NCBI GenBank assembly: GCA_004431415.1
Contig: QPMI01000400.1
Location: 62,001 to 126,000, forward strand
Direction of reading: 5' to 3'
Source of the DNA: Cyanophora paradoxa
Lineage: Eukaryota; Glaucocystophyceae; Cyanophorales; Cyanophoraceae
DNA: 64,000 bases
Under the pieces are notes generated by a model. The model was not told where the DNA came from. It saw only the letters and a list, made by a program, of their open reading frames with translations, and searched no databases. Each line of letters begins with the position of its first letter. Positions within the stretch are counted from its first letter, which is position 1. Made by a program: the position numbers and the translations under genes. This document shows positions 21,720 through 35,569 of this stretch, piece after piece.

Positions 21720-22935
21720 CTAGGGGAGCTGGGCGAGGAGCGGGGCCACGTCGGCGTCCGCCCCCGCCTCCTTCAGCCTGCCCCGCCCCCCGTCAGAGCC
21801 GCCCCGCACGGCGGCGCGGGGCGGGCGCGCGGGAAGGCAGGCGGACCCGTCGCGGAGCTGCTGGAGGCCGGCGGCGTCGAGCTTCTTGTGCGCCTTCACC
21901 ACCTGCGGGGGCCCGCCTCAGTCCGCGCGCGCGGCGTGCGCGGAAGAGGGGAGGGAGGGCGCGCCTTCTTGTACATGCCGACAATGCGCGTTTGGATCAT
22001 CGGCCGGACGCCGTCGATCCCGCCCTCGAAGCTGCGTCCGCGCCGGCCGAGTCAGGCCCAGGCGGCTCGCGGGCGCGCGGGGAAGGGCCGGGGCGTACAC
22101 GGGGAGGCGGCAGGCGAAGGCCCACGCCATGCGAAGGAAGGAAACGACGGAGGGCCAGTTCTGGCCCTTGACGATCTCCTGGCCGTGCTTGAGGATGTAC
22201 TCCTGCGGGCCCCGCACCGGTCAGGCGGCGCCGGGATCCCGGAGGGAACGGGGGAGGGGCCCTCCACCTTGATGATGACGAGCGAGGGCTTCACGCGCTT
22301 GTACGCGAAGTTGTCGCGGTTCGATCCGTACCGCGCCTGGGGAAACGCCTTCTTCTGCAGGGCCGGCTGCGTGAGGGAACCGCCGGCGCGTCGAGGGGCA
22401 CGAGCGCGCACCATCTTGCAGTAAAGGTCTTCGAGCTCCTTGCGCATCCCCTCGACGTCGGCGGCAGGGGCCGCTCCCAGGTTCTCGAAGTGCTCGCGGA
22501 TCACGGCGTGGTCCTTCGCGAAGTTGGTCACCATCTCGACCAGCTGCCCCTTGGTCAGCGCCTGTAGCTGTAGCTCGAGCCTGTTGAACGTGAACTTCGG
22601 GGCCCGCGGCGCGCGCGTGGCCTTCGGCCGCTGCTTTGTAGAGGACGATTTCGCGGGTGCCGACGAGCTCGACGCGCGGGCACCGCCCTCCGCGCGCCTG
22701 CGCTTCGGCGCTGGGGTGTAATCCTCGTCGCTCTCTGCGTCCGATTCCTCGGCGGATTCCTCGTCCTTGTAATCCTCGTCCTTGTCGACCGCATCGTCCT
22801 CGTTCGACTCCAGCTCGTGGACGTCCTCGTCTGCCGGCATTCGGATCAGCGCGACGGCGATACACGGGGCCGACAAAGCCTCTTAAGCTTCGCCTCCGGC
22901 TGCTGCTCGGCGCCCTCGACGACAGTATCGGCCAT
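21720..22935 (-). CDS. Cut8/STS1-like nuclear proteasome tether
   Basis: In yeasts, Cut8/Sts1 anchors 26S proteasomes at the nuclear envelope. The ATG at 22935 gives MADTVVEGAEQQPEAKLKRL. A short intron ending in a gctgat branch-like motif joins to HEDVHELESNEDDAVDK, a very acidic region, a basic nuclear-localisation-like stretch (TPAPKRRRAEGG) and the folded part. Helical blocks LELQLQALTKGQLVEMV, SNRDNFAYKRVKPSL, EYILKHGQEIVKGQNW and FLRMAWAFACRLPVY match the six-helix Cut8 pattern (the x-x-DYAYNRVRP-like turn and a W...RLP helix). The last exons read FEGGIDGVRPMIQTRIVGMY, VVKAHKKLDAAGLQQLRD and LKEAGADADVAPLLAQLP, then TAG. It is divergent from the WD40 gene at 23186. The family call is by motif resemblance only. 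Confidence 0.6.
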
Positions 22936-23185
22936 CGTGATCTTGATATTCAAGCGTGCTATAGCCGGCCGGCAGTGCGGTGCGATCGAAGGCAATTCAA
23001 AATTGCCTAGGGGGATACGTAGTTTGAGCACAAGATTCTGGTTCGGCTCCGAGAGGGTCCACTACTGCGAGTCGGCTAGCAGCGCAGCGGCGGGCCCAGC
23101 AAAGCGCGGAATAGCGGATCTAAGCTCCTCGGTACTGCACATAACCGCGGAGATGCAATAGCTAGCGCAGCGGAGGCCGGCGAGG
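22936..23185. promoter_or_regulatory. Bidirectional promoter region, 250 bp
   Basis: Separates opposite ATGs at 22935 (-) and 23186 (+). It is moderately AT-rich around 22985-23010 (aattcaaaattgcctag). No factor site is recognised. Confidence 0.45.
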
Positions 23186-26100
23186 ATGGACATTCGGCTC
23201 TTCCAGACCTACGCGCCGGAAGTGCCATCTGCACCTCCTGGTAGCAAGAGCAAGCCCCCTGACCGCGCCGCCGAGACCTTCTCGTGTGCCCTTTACATCC
23301 CGGAAAAGCAGGCGCGCGGGAGCGCCCGCCGGTGGCCGCTGCGTGAGCCGCGGTATTGCTGAGCGCTGCTCGCAGGCGCTGTTCGGGGGGCAGCATGATG
23401 GGGTCATCGTGGCGTGGAAGCTGCGGCGGGACTCGGCGAAGGACGTGCGGCCGTCGCACTCGTACACGGGCCACAAGGGGACCGTGAAGCACCTGCACTA
23501 CATGCCCGAGTACAAGCTCATGGCGAGCGCCTCCGCCGACCGCACCATTCGCAGTGCGCGGCGCCGACCCGCCTCGAGCCCCGCGCGCCGGGGCCGCTCA
23601 CAACGGGGCCCAGTCTGGGACGCGTGGACGTTCGACAAGGAGAAGACGTGCGTGCAGACGCTGACGGGGCACGGGGGCACGGTGACCTGCGTCACGAGCA
23701 AGGGCGAGTGGCTCTTCTCCTCCAGCACGGACAACACTGTCAAGATCTGGCCCGCCCCGCCGCCCCGCCCGCCCCGCCCGCCCCGGACCCCGGGCTGCGG
23801 TTCCCGGGCCCGGGCGGGCCGCTGAGGGGCGGGGCGGGGGCGCAGGAAGCCGGCGGCGGGGCGGCAGATGTTCCTCTACCCCTGGTTCACGGCCATGCAG
23901 ACGATCGACTTCGGGTGGTGCGCGGGCCGGGCGCCAGCCTCGCCGCCCCCTCCGAGGCGCGCGGGGCAGCTGGGTGCACGCGGTGGCGTTCGCGTGCGTG
24001 CAGCACGAGGGCGAGGGCGAGCTCTACGTCGCCGACGCCTCGGGGGCCCTCTCCGTCTACATGCCCCCCAACTACTCCGCCCTCCTCGGTCCCCGCCCCC
24101 GGCCCGCAGCCCCTCCGCCCCGGCCTCACGCGCGGGGTCGGGGGCAGCGGGGGAGCTGGACCCGGCGAACTACTTCAGCCGGGCGCGCAAGCAGGCGCGG
24201 GCGCACGGGCTCGCGGTGCACGCCCTCGCCGTCGTCCCCCACGAGCACTTCATCTTCTCCCTCGGCTTCGACAACACCAGCGCGCCCCCGCCCCCCACGC
24301 CAGCCCCCCCGCCCCCCGCTCACCCCGCCCCCTCCCGCAGTGCGCGTCTTCGACGCCCAGACGGGGGCCCCCTTCTTCGTCCTCGAGAACAGGCCCGCCT
24401 CGCCCCCGCTCCTTGCCGAGGGGGCGGCGGCCGAGGGGACGGGGCGGGGCGCGCAGGTACAAGTGCCGGTACACGGCGCTGGCGTGGAGCCCGCAGCGGC
24501 AGGAGCTCCTGCTCGGCGACGAGGCGCGCCCCCCGCCCCGCCGCCGCGCGCTGCGGGCTCAAGGGCCGATGGGGGGGGCGGCGCAGGGGGGCCGGGTGTC
24601 GATCTGGAACATCTTCACGGAGCGGCTGCTGAAGGAGGAGGCGCTGGGGAAGGGCCCCGTGCTCGGCCTCGTCGTCCGCGGCAAGCTCGACGAGTTCTTC
24701 GTCGTCACCCGCCACGCCCTCGACGCCCGCCCCCGCCCCCGCCCCCGGCCCCGCCCCCGCCCCCGGGGCCTCACGGGCCGCGCAGGTGTACCGGGTGGTG
24801 CGGGAGGTGCAGTTCCGGGAGATGAACGCGCACGCGGGGCCCGTCGTCGGCATCCTCTCCGTCGCCACCTCGCCCGAGTCGACGGAGCACCGCATCTTCT
24901 CCGCCTCCGTCGACAACACGATCCGCGTCTGGCTGCCGTACGACATGAGCGTCAAGCAGGTGCTGCGGGAGCCGAGCAGCGAGATCAGCGCCCTCTGCTA
25001 CGTCGACCCCCTCGAGCTCCTCGTCTCCGGCAATGACGACGGCACCATCCGCGGCTGGAGCGTCAGCTCCGGCCAGCCCTGGACCCTCACCGGCCACACC
25101 AACACCGTGCCCCGCCCCGCCCCGCCCCGCCCCGCCCCGCCGGCCGGGGCGCCGAGGGGAGAGGCGGGCAGGTGACGGGCCTCACGTGGGGGGCGCTGGA
25201 CGGGAAGCACCCGGAGGCGGTCTTCCTTCTCTCCTGCTCCTTCGACGGCCACGTCGGCGTGTGGGACGTGCGGCGGGCGCGGGACGCGCAGCCGCATCTC
25301 CAGAGCCTCTTCCGCGCCCACGAAGAGGAGGTCCTCTGCATCGCCTTCAACCCCCTCAACGGCCCGCGCCCCCGCCCCCCCGCCCCGCCCCGGCCGCAGC
25401 GGCCGTGACGGCGGCGCGCGCAGGGACGATCATCACGGGGAGCAACGACGCGACGATCCGAGCGTGGAGCGAGGAGACGCTGGAGCGGGCGGCGACGCTC
25501 GCGGGGCACACGGAGGCGGTGACGTGCCTGGCGCTGGACGGGAACTTCCTGCTCTCGGGGTCGGACGACTGCACGGTGCGGGTGTGGGACACCTTCAACC
25601 AGCAGGCGCTGCGCGTGCTGCGGGGCCACGAGCACCCCGTGCGCGCCCTCGCCATGCTCCCCGACTGCGGTTACCTCGCCTCCTGCTCCTTCGCCGGCCA
25701 CCTCCTCATCTGGGACTATCCCCGCAACACCCTCCTCAAGGCGCCCCCGCCCGCCCGCCCCTGCTCCTCTCCCCCCGCGGCGCGTGACGGGGCGGGGCAG
25801 CGGCTGGAGCACAGCATGGACCTGCGGTGCCTAGCGTACAGCGCGGAGAAGAAGGAGCTGCTAGTGGGGACGGAGCAGAGCCAGATCGTGGTCTTCCCCC
25901 TCGCCCCCGCCGAGCTCGACGCCGCCGCCCACGCCGCCCTCCCCGAGGCCGAGGCCCCCGAGGCCGCCCCCGCCGCCCCCTCCGCTCGCACCTCTGCCCG
26001 CCAGAAGGTCCGCCCCGCCGCGCCGCGCCGCGCCGGGCCGGGCGGGGCCGGGCCTCGCGGGCGGCGCTGAGGGGCGGGCGGGGGCGGCAGGAGGGGTGCG

Positions 26101-26378
26101 GGTGGAGGAGTCGGCGGGGCTCGACATGGCGGCGGCCGGCGATGGCCTCATGTCCCTCGAGGCCATCGAGCGGCGCGCCCGCCCCCGCCTGCCCCTCCCC
26201 CGCCTCGCCCGCTCACCCCCGCGCGCGCAGCACCATGCAGGAGATCCAGCAGCTCCGCGGGCCGGCCCCGGCCCCGGCCCCCTCCAAGACGCCCCCCGCT
26301 GCCGCCGCCCGCACCAAGTCCCCCGCCGTCCCCCCTCTCCCCACCGGCGCCCGCTCCACCTCCCCAGGCCCCTCGTAG
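23186..26378 (+). CDS. WD40-repeat protein with at least a dozen repeats
   Basis: The ATG at 23186 (MDIRLFQTYAPEVPSAPP) leads almost directly into WD units: FGGQHDGVIVAWKL, ADRTIR|VWDAWTFDKE, STDNTVKIW, DASGALSVYMP, VRVFDAQTG, GRVSIWNIFTERL, VDNTIRVWLPYD, NDDGTIRGWSV, FDGHVGVWDVRRA, NDATIRAWSEETL, DDCTVRVWDTFN and AGHLLIWDYPRN. That is enough for two propellers in about 740 residues. A Pro/Ala-rich tail ([17 protein letters not shown]) ends at a TAG (26376-26378). The C-terminal half has one short helical exon (AGDGLMSLEAIERR). Around 15 short introns, several with CCCCG pentamers, interrupt it. I cannot name the family. The size and neighbours (flagellar-type genes) make a ciliary or scaffold role plausible, nothing more. 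Confidence 0.75.
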
Positions 26379-26724
26379 CGGTACAGTACAGCAGGAGCCA
26401 TGCAGCGCCTCGTTTGGGGGGAAGAGGCCGAGCAAGGGTACGCGAGTACCGGGTCGAGGTCCCGACGGCCGCGGCTTGACCCCTCAGGCCTGAGCAGCAT
26501 TGATATCCGGCGAGCGCGCGAACCGGGCAGTTGACGTTGCTCCTTTGAGTACCTGCGTGGGTACGAGTACCCATTTCCAAGTGCAGCCGCTTCGTGTAGT
26601 CGTAAGCGAGCCGCGCTTCGCGTAGTCGTAGGCGAGCCGCGCGCGGTACGAGCCGCGCGCGGGGCGATCTTGGGAGGAGCCTCGACTATTTGGCACGGAG
26701 CCACGCGCCCCCTAGGACGCTGCC
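26379..26724. other. Intergenic region with small tandem repeat
   Basis: 346 bp between tandem genes. It includes two tandem copies of a roughly 25-bp unit containing tagtcgtaRgcgagccgcgc (about 26597-26645). These are followed by gcgcggtacgagccgcgcgc, and the pair gagtaccgggtcg / gagtacccatttc flanks a possible hairpin. The striatin promoter is presumably here. Confidence 0.4.
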
Positions 26725-29520
26725 ATGTCGACGGGCCCGTCGATAGACGAGACCGATCCGGTCACGCTTGTGCTCCAGGGCCTGAAAGCGCTCCAGCGAG
26801 AGAAGCTGCGCTGGAGCGCCGAGAAGGCCGCTTATGAGGTGCGACGCGCCACCCGTGCGCGCTCACCGTCCACGGTTCGAGACGTCTGCAGGCGAGAATT
26901 GCGGCTGCCGAGCGCGACCTGGCCCAGAAGGACCAGGTCCATCGAGATTTGATAGTACGAATTAAGATGCTCGAATGGGCCCTCAGCCAAGAGAGGTGCG
27001 GGCGGCTCTGCTCGGTTCGCTTTGCGGCTCCCTGACGGCCGCGGGGCTCCGAACGCAGGGCGCGAGCCGTTCAGTCCTCCGCGGGGCAACCCCCGGCGAC
27101 GGCACAGGCGGCAGGGCCTGGCACGATCAGCCGGGGTTCGATGATGCGGCACGTGGGCGTCGCGGAGTCGGAAGAGCCGACGCGGACGTCCACGCCGCCG
27201 CGCGTGCCGACGCCCCCCGCGCACCCCGCCACCGGGAACCCCAGCGCGCACCTCCACCTGCACGCGCGCCCTCGCGCCCTCGTCGACCCCTCCGGCCCCG
27301 GCCACGGTGCGCCCTCCACGCCCGGGCGGCTCCGCGAGCGTGCGTGCACCTCAGGCGGCTACGCAGAGTCGGGGAGCCCGGAAGCGGTGGCGGGGGCGGG
27401 GTCGCGCGGAGGGCACCCTGCATCGAGGCGCGCATCTGGCGAAGGTTTGCCTGGTACCCGGCTGCGGCCCCGCCGGCACTCGTTCTGAAGCGCGGAACGC
27501 AGCCGCAGCGCCGGACGGGAAGGAGGGCGGGGCGGGGGGAGGCGAGGTGGGTGCGGGGGCGGGCCCCGGGGAGCAGCAGCGGGGGACGGACACGCAGGGG
27601 GAGGTGCGGGGCGCGGGCTTGCGGTGTGGCCCGCGGGGCGGGGCGTGACGGGGCGGCAGCTGCGGGCCGAGATGGAGGCGAACCTGGAGATGGAGGCGGG
27701 GCGCGGGGCGGGGCCCGGGGCGGGGCGGAAGGCGGGGGCGAGCTTGCGGGGCCTGCAGGGGCTGCTGGGGCCGGGGAGCAAGGGGCGGGCGATGCGGGTC
27801 AGCGCCCGCGAGGTCCGCGAGCTCCTCTTCGAGGGCCCCTCGGCCCGACGTGCGCCCCGCCCCGCCCGCCCCGCCCGCGCGCCCGGACGCCTCACCCCGC
27901 CCCGCAGGGCGTCCCGTCGCCCTCGCCGAGGCCCTCGCCGCCGAGGAGGCCGCCGCCGCCCCCTCCCACCCCACCCGCCCACCCGGCCCCTCCCCCGCCG
28001 CCCCCGAGCCGGCCCCTCCGACTCCGACCCCTCCGAACGCCCGCCGCCGCCCCAGGCCGGCCGCCGCCCTCCCGCCGCAGTACACACCCCGCAGCAGACG
28101 CCGCCGCAGCCGGCGGCGGCGGGGCGGCGCAGACGAGCGGCTCGGGCGGGCGGGGGCGGCGGGCGGGCGTCGCCGCCGCAGTGGCGGGTGCGGCACGGCC
28201 TCCGCTCCCACTTCGACTGCGTCCGGTGCGCGCGCGCGGGGCGGGGCGCGGCGCCCGCGGGGAAGGCGCGGGGGTGCGAGGCGGGGGCGGGGCGGGCAGG
28301 GCGGTGGAGTTCCACGGGACGGAGGCGGCGCTGCTCTCCGCGAGCGACGACGGGACCTGCAAGCTCTGGAACCTGCGCGCCCCGCTCGCCGCCGCCGCCG
28401 CCGCCGCCGCCTCCCGCAAGCAGCCCCTCGGCCCCCTGCCCCTCGACGTCGAGCCGATGTGCTCCCTGCGGGGCCACCGCGGGCCCGTCCTCTGCGCCAC
28501 CCTCTGCGGGGCGCGCCAGCTGGTGGTCACGGGCGGGCTGGACGGGACGGTGCGGGCGTACCGGCTGCCGGAGCTGCGGTCGGAGGGGTACGGGAGCGTG
28601 GGGGAGGCGGTGGGCCACAAGCTGGAGGTGCTGCGGGGCCACGAGGAGGCCGTCTGGGCCCTCGCCCTCCACCCCCACGAGCCCTGGCTCCTCTCCGCCG
28701 CCCCCGACGCCCCCCGCCTCTGGCGCCTCCAGGGGGGCGCGCCCCCCGGGCCCCCCGCCTCCGTGCCCCTCGCCCTAGCCCCCGAGGCCCCCGGCGGGGA
28801 GGCGGCGGCGGCGACCTCGCTCGACTGGGCGCGCACGGAGGCGCGGCAGGCGCTCGTCGCATACACCTCGGGCGCCTTTGCCCTCTTCGACGCCGCCGCC
28901 GCCGCCCCGTCGCCCTCTTCGCCCCGCTCCGGCCCCTCTCCCCGACGCCCCCGCCCGCCCCGGTCCGCCCCGCCCGCCCCGCCCGCCCCCGACGCGGCGC
29001 TGGCGCTCACGTCCCGCGCAGGCGGCCCCTTCCCGCGTGCCCCGAGCGGCAGATCAACAAGGTGCCAGCGCCGCGCTCTGGGCGGGGGGCGGGGCGGGGC
29101 CGACGCGGGGCAGATCGTGTCGCACGGGGCGCTGCGGCTGGCGGTGACGGCGCACGAGGACCGGCGCGTCGGCGTCTTCGACCTCGCCTCCGGCAAGTGC
29201 GCCGCCGCCTTCCTCGCGTGAGCCCCCGCCCCGCCCCGCCCCGCCGCGCGGCCGGCGCCGGGGCGAGGGGCCTGGGCAGGCACGGGGACGGGGTGTCGAC
29301 GGTGGCGCTGGACCCGTCGGGCCTCTACGTCGCCAGCGGCTCGCACGACGGCTCGATCCGGGTGTGGGACCTGCGGCAGCCGGGGAGCATGGTGCAGGAG
29401 TTCGCCGCGCACCGCCCCAAGTTCGACGAGGCCGTCCTCTCCCTCGCCTTCCACCCCAACATGAACCTCATGGCCTCCGGCGGCGCCGACTCCATCGTCC
29501 GCCTCTACTCCGCCCTCTGA
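26725..29520 (+). CDS. STRN: Striatin-like PP2A regulatory/scaffold subunit
   Basis: Striatins bind the PP2A A/C subunits and organise STRIPAK complexes with GCKIII kinases and MOB4. The N-terminal exons give LVLQGLKALQREKLRWSAEK, RIAAAERDLAQKDQVHRDL and IVRIKMLEWALSQER, matching the striatin coiled coil and its RRIKMLEYALRQER signature. A long Ala/Pro/Gly-rich linker follows, then WD repeats: EFHGTEAALLSASDDGTCKL, LRGHRGPVLCATL, GGLDGTVRAYRLPE and LRGHEEAVWALALHPHEP. The final blade pair STVALDPSGLYVASGSHDGS, FDEAVLSLAFHPNMNLMASG and ADSIVRLYSAL is strongly striatin-specific. The stop is the TGA at 29518-29520. The linker exons between 27500 and 28200 are low-complexity and hard to delimit. 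Identity is firm. Confidence 0.88.
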
Positions 29521-29975
29521 CCCCAAGCCCCCGCCCCCGCGGCGCCCCCTCGAGCCTCGCCACGTGCACCGGCCGCCTCCGTGCAGCTCGAGCCGGATCC
29601 GGATCGGACCTTGCGATCGGACGCTTGCGCAGCTAGAGCTAGCCAGCAGCGATAACTCACATAGCATAGCTGTAGATAGGATACGAACACAGAGTAGGGA
29701 CCGACTTTAGGGTTGCCATTGCAACTGATTCGGAAAACGAGTACGCGTACGGAAGGTGATTTTGGCGTATTGATAGAACGGGCAGACTTGCTGCGGACTA
29801 CTAGGCTACGCAACTAGTACTAGAGCTAGAGCTAGCTGCGGCGGTGCGACCTGCGAGCTCGAGGCGAGAATTCGAAGCTGCGAACGAAGCAGCGCTAGCA
29901 GCCTGGCAGGGGGGTACGTACACAGAGCCCCCAAAAGCAGAAGGCCCTGCAAGAGCAGCTGTAGCTTGGAGCAAG
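29521..29975. other. Intergenic region rich in CTAG palindromes
   Basis: Less GC-rich than the genes. Stacked CTAG motifs occur at 29632-29645 (agctagagctagcc) and 29811-29840 (actagtactagagctagag). An open frame at 29844-29975 runs into the next gene and could be additional 5' coding sequence. Confidence 0.45.
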
Positions 29976-31552
29976 ATGATGCGCGTGTACAACGGCTCGC
30001 TCTACGAGGATTTGCTAGCTTCGGCGGAGCCAGCGCCCAGGCCGCCGCCAGCTGCCCCAAAACAGCGACCACTAACGAAAGGTCCGCCCATGTCGCCTGG
30101 GGCACTACTAATGTACCTAGAGCTGCTGGCCTGTATGAGCCCATTGGACTGCGTGCGATGCGGCGGCGCGCCGCCTTGATGTGCTGAAAGGCCTGGCGGT
30201 TAGCTATAGAGCCTCTGCGCGTCGTCGCGCATCAATATTGCTCCATTGCACGTCTGCGTGCCGAAACCGGGCCCGGGGTCTCTCCCCGACCGCCAAGCGT
30301 GCAGTCGCGGGCCTCTAGCTAGACCGCTCATTCCTCGCCCCGCAGAGCAAAAGAAGCAGAAGATGGACGCACACAAACGTAGGATGCACGAAGCGGAACA
30401 GGCCAAGCAGCAGGAGACGATCCAGAGGAACATCGAGGTCTGCTTGCGCCGCCCGGTCGCGCACCAGCGGCCGGCGCCTGAGGCGGCTGCTCGCAGGTGA
30501 GGGTGCGGGCGGTGACGGAGAAGCGGGAGAACCGGTTCAACGACCTGCACACGCAAATACACGAGGCGGAGGAGACGCTGATGCGGGATGTGGAGGAGAA
30601 GCTGCGGAGGAAGGACATAGAGGACCAGATGGTGCGCCCAGCGCGGGGCGGGTGTGGCGGGGCGGGGCGTGGCGGTGCTGGGGCCGACGGGCCGGGGCGG
30701 GCGTGCGGGGGGCAGAAAGCGGAGGCGCTGTACGACGAGTGGAGCCGGAAGGTGTTCGACCCCGTGCAGACGGCGATCCAGCGGCGCATCGACGAGACGG
30801 ACTACCAGGAGCTCATGACCCGCAAGAACGGCCTCTTCCAGGAGTACCTCGACACCGTGCGGCCCCGCCCCGCCCCGCCCCGCCCCGCCCCGCCGGCGCT
30901 CACCCGCGCGGCAGGTCCGGGCGAAGGGTGGCCGCATCTTCCGGGACGTGATCATCGAGTCGGACTACGACCCACTGAAGGCGCGCCCCGCGGGCGCCCC
31001 ACCCTCTCCCGCGGCGGTCGAGCGGGGCGGGGGGCAGGTGCGGAAGCAGACGATCAAAGTGCGGGGCCCGAAGGAGGACCCCGTGAAGAAGGACCTCGAG
31101 AAGCTGATGCGGGAGCGGACGCTGGACGCGGCTTCCTCGCGGCAATCCTCCTCGAGCACCGGGCGGGACAGCCTCAACCCCCAGATCTGGAGCAGGACCG
31201 AGGCAACCCCCTACTACGACCGGACGGAGAAGGAGGAGGCGCGCGCGAAGGCGCGGGCCCTCGCGGAGAGCCGCGGCGTGCACACGACCACCAGCGTCCA
31301 CAAGTCCAGCGTCGTGCTGGACCACTTCGCGTACCCCCGCACCTACGACGCCCTCCAGGCCGAGCTGCCCCGCGGCAAGAAGGTCCGACCTCTTCCCTTT
31401 GGAGCCCAGCCCGCGCTCACCGCCTCGCCCTCCCACACTGGGCCACACAGACGTTCGGGGACTGGAAGCCGGGGAGGCCGGCGGTCAACCGCCAGCTCCC
31501 CGCCCTGCGGCACGTCGGCCCCATGACACTAGACCCCTTGCCCGATAGCTAG
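29976..31552 (+). CDS. FAM228-like protein, probably flagellar
   Basis: The first exon starts MMRVYNGSLYEDLLASAEPA. An unusually long 264-nt intron (30082-30345) joins in phase to EQKKQKMDAHKRRMHEAEQA. The helical body includes RFNDLHTQIHEAEETLMRD and LYDEWSRKVFDPVQTAIQR. Then comes the block that suggests FAM228: NGLFQEYLDTVRAKGGRIF followed by RDVIIESDYDPLK and TIKVRGPKEDPVKKDLEKL. Vertebrate FAM228 proteins share the pattern of W..R...PL...I, a Lys-rich turn, then a D-YDP motif and a leucine/lysine helix. The tail ends LRHVGPMTLDPLPDS and TAG. Introns 30857-30914 (CCCCG pentamers) and 30981-31036 (GC-AG) are good examples of the local intron type. Family level only; the cellular role is inferred. 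Confidence 0.6.
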
Positions 31553-31874
31553 CGTAGCTCCGCCGTAGGCAGGAGTCCAATTCAGTCAGGCTCCAGGACT
31601 CTGAGAGGGCTAGTTCGCAACGCAAAACTTTCGCGACGTGCCCACACAGGAGGACCCGGCCGCGGCGGACTCTTCCGGAGACAACAACCGCACGCGGACG
31701 ATCAGCCATATAAACGTCTCGCGTAGCCGTGTGGCGGCTGGCGGCTCATTTGAATTTGCGCGTACTGTCGGGATCCACCCAGCACTGACGGCCGAGGCCA
31801 GCCTTCGTATTAAGAGAGCGCAGCAGAGTTATCCTTCAAAGATTGCGGTGTAGCGGTCCACCGTCCGCACAGCA
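31553..31874. other. Intergenic region
   Basis: 322 bp between tandem genes, with the stop codon of the upstream gene followed by tagcgtagctccg. One short open frame (31638-31853) has no protein-like features. It probably holds the promoter of the three-TM protein gene; tcaaagattgcgg occurs near its end. Confidence 0.4.
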
Positions 31875-32467
31875 ATGGCCGTCGGCCTGCAGATTACGTA
31901 CGACGGGCTGAGCCCCAGCGCGCGAGTGCTGGGCGTCGGCCCGGGCTTGTTCGTCGTCATCTTCTTTGGAATCATTGCCGTTGTGCTCAGCATCGTCTTC
32001 TTCCGGACGGAGTACTTCGTGTGCGCTCAACCCCTGTTCAAATTGCGCGTGCCTGCCGCCAACCGCTGCGCAGATCGGTGTGCCTGATCTCAGCGCTGGT
32101 TGTGTTTATCATCTGGGTCTCCATATACGCCAGCCCGAAGGCTGAGGGGGCGCCGTCGAACTCCACCACAGACGCGCCAAAGGTGCCGGGCCGACTCGCC
32201 TCGCAGCGTCTAAGCGCCTTTCAGACGCGCGGCGAGCAGCTGTACGACTCGGGGCGCGTTTATCGCGTGCTGTGGATGGTCCTGTGGATCGTAGTGACCC
32301 TGCTGAGCCTGCTGGCCGTGTTTCTGGTCGAGGGGCTGCAGAAGAAGCAGGCCAAGCCGAGTGCGGCCTTGGCCAGAACTAGCGTCGTGATGTTCCGTGC
32401 CTCACACCCTCGCGCAGTCGAGTTTGTCGCAGCTTTCAGTGCGTCCGACCGCTTTAAGGCGGAGTGA
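31875..32467 (+). CDS. Three-transmembrane-helix protein, unknown function
   Basis: The ATG at 31875 gives MAVGLQITYDGLSPSARVLG and a first helix FVVIFFGIIAVVLSIVFF. Splicing at gtacttcg (after TTCCGGACGGA) to the exon after gcgcag keeps the frame and supplies a second helix, VCLISALVVFIIWVSIYA. A short polar loop with an N-glycosylation-like NST, an optional frame-neutral intron, and a third helix VLWMVLWIVVTLLSLLAVF follow. The C-terminus is basic (EGLQKKQAKPSAALARTS). A further 34-nt intron may change the last 20 residues, so the end at 32467 is provisional. Size and topology recall small subunits of membrane complexes, but I recognise no family. Confidence 0.5.
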
Positions 32468-32889
32468 TCGCCGGGTTCGCGCGCCCGGCCGCGGGACGGT
32501 GCGGTGCCCTGCTTGCTCATGCTTGCAGCAGGCACCAGAAAACCCAAGCATCCTCTTCTTGTGCTTCGTCGCGCTTCTATCGAAGCCACCGCCGATACCC
32601 TTTCGTACCCAGCGGCCCCGCACGGTCCGCGGCACGGACACCGCGGCGGCGCCCAGCAGCACCACGCGGCCCCGCGGTTTTTTTTGAAGGAAGCGAATGT
32701 GCTCGATCGGGGATCGGCGCATCTTGTGGAAACTGTAGGCCTGTATGCAATGCAACGTGGAGCCGGGCGCTCGGGCCCCGAGCTCGGATCCTCGTTGCCT
32801 GCCCCAGCGCCCACCCCGGCCCACCCTCTCGAGCGTCGAGGCAAGCGAGGAGTAGAGCGGGTCTAGTTCCAGGGACACAGACACGGGGC
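32468..32889. other. Intergenic region between convergent genes
   Basis: 422 bp between the three-TM gene (+) and DapL (-). It contains a T8 run (cggttttttttgaagg, about 32678) close to the DapL end. No ORF with protein-like character. Confidence 0.45.
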
Positions 32890-35010
<2,121 letters not shown>

Positions 35011-35569
35011 GTCTGCGCTTCGGAAAATATCAAGAGGTGGTCTCGCCGGGGCGGAAAGGGCCGATACAAGAGTGCGCTGGATCGTTTCCGCGCCTACTGG
35101 GCGGCGCCGCGTGCACCAACTCCGATCGATGCGCACCTTTCTTCGACGCGAACGAAGTGGGGGTACATCCACCCCGCACCTCCTGCATGGCCATTGCTAT
35201 TGCTACATCTTGCACAATTGGCCCTGCGTCTGGCTCTTCTCGCCCAGATGCGACGGCCATATCGCGCAGGGCGAGCCGCGCCGGGCCTTGTACGCGTCTC
35301 GATCGCTCCGCGCTACCCCCCTTCCCCCCTCCTTCCTGTGGTAAGTTCGCCGAGTACCCGGGGATACAACGAAGAAGCCTAGTAGACTTGTTAAGTTCGC
35401 CGAGCTCGCCCATCGATTCCTTCGTATCTTACGAGCAGATCGCCTCGAACAGCATCTTGAGACGCATACACTGCAGTAGATAGCGCGCGTCGGATCGTTG
35501 CTTCCTCATCTTCGTCCCGTGCACGGCGACTGTCCAGCGATCCCTCGAAGTCTAGCTGGCGCCTTCAAG
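35011..35569. promoter_or_regulatory. Divergent promoter region, about 560 bp
   Basis: Between DapL (-) and the FKBP-TPR gene (+). It holds a direct pair of taagttcgccgag (about 35342 and 35393). Less GC-rich than the genes. Some of it will be 5' UTR. Confidence 0.4.

Noticed and set aside
29806-30144. Minus-strand leucine-rich hydrophobic ORF
   Set aside because: It overlaps exon 1 of the FAM228-like gene, which joins in phase with downstream exons. The minus frame starts at a non-ATG codon.
35030-35413. ORFs in the DapL/FKBP divergent region
   Set aside because: Short, lacking recognisable motifs and splice structure, and lying where both promoters must be.
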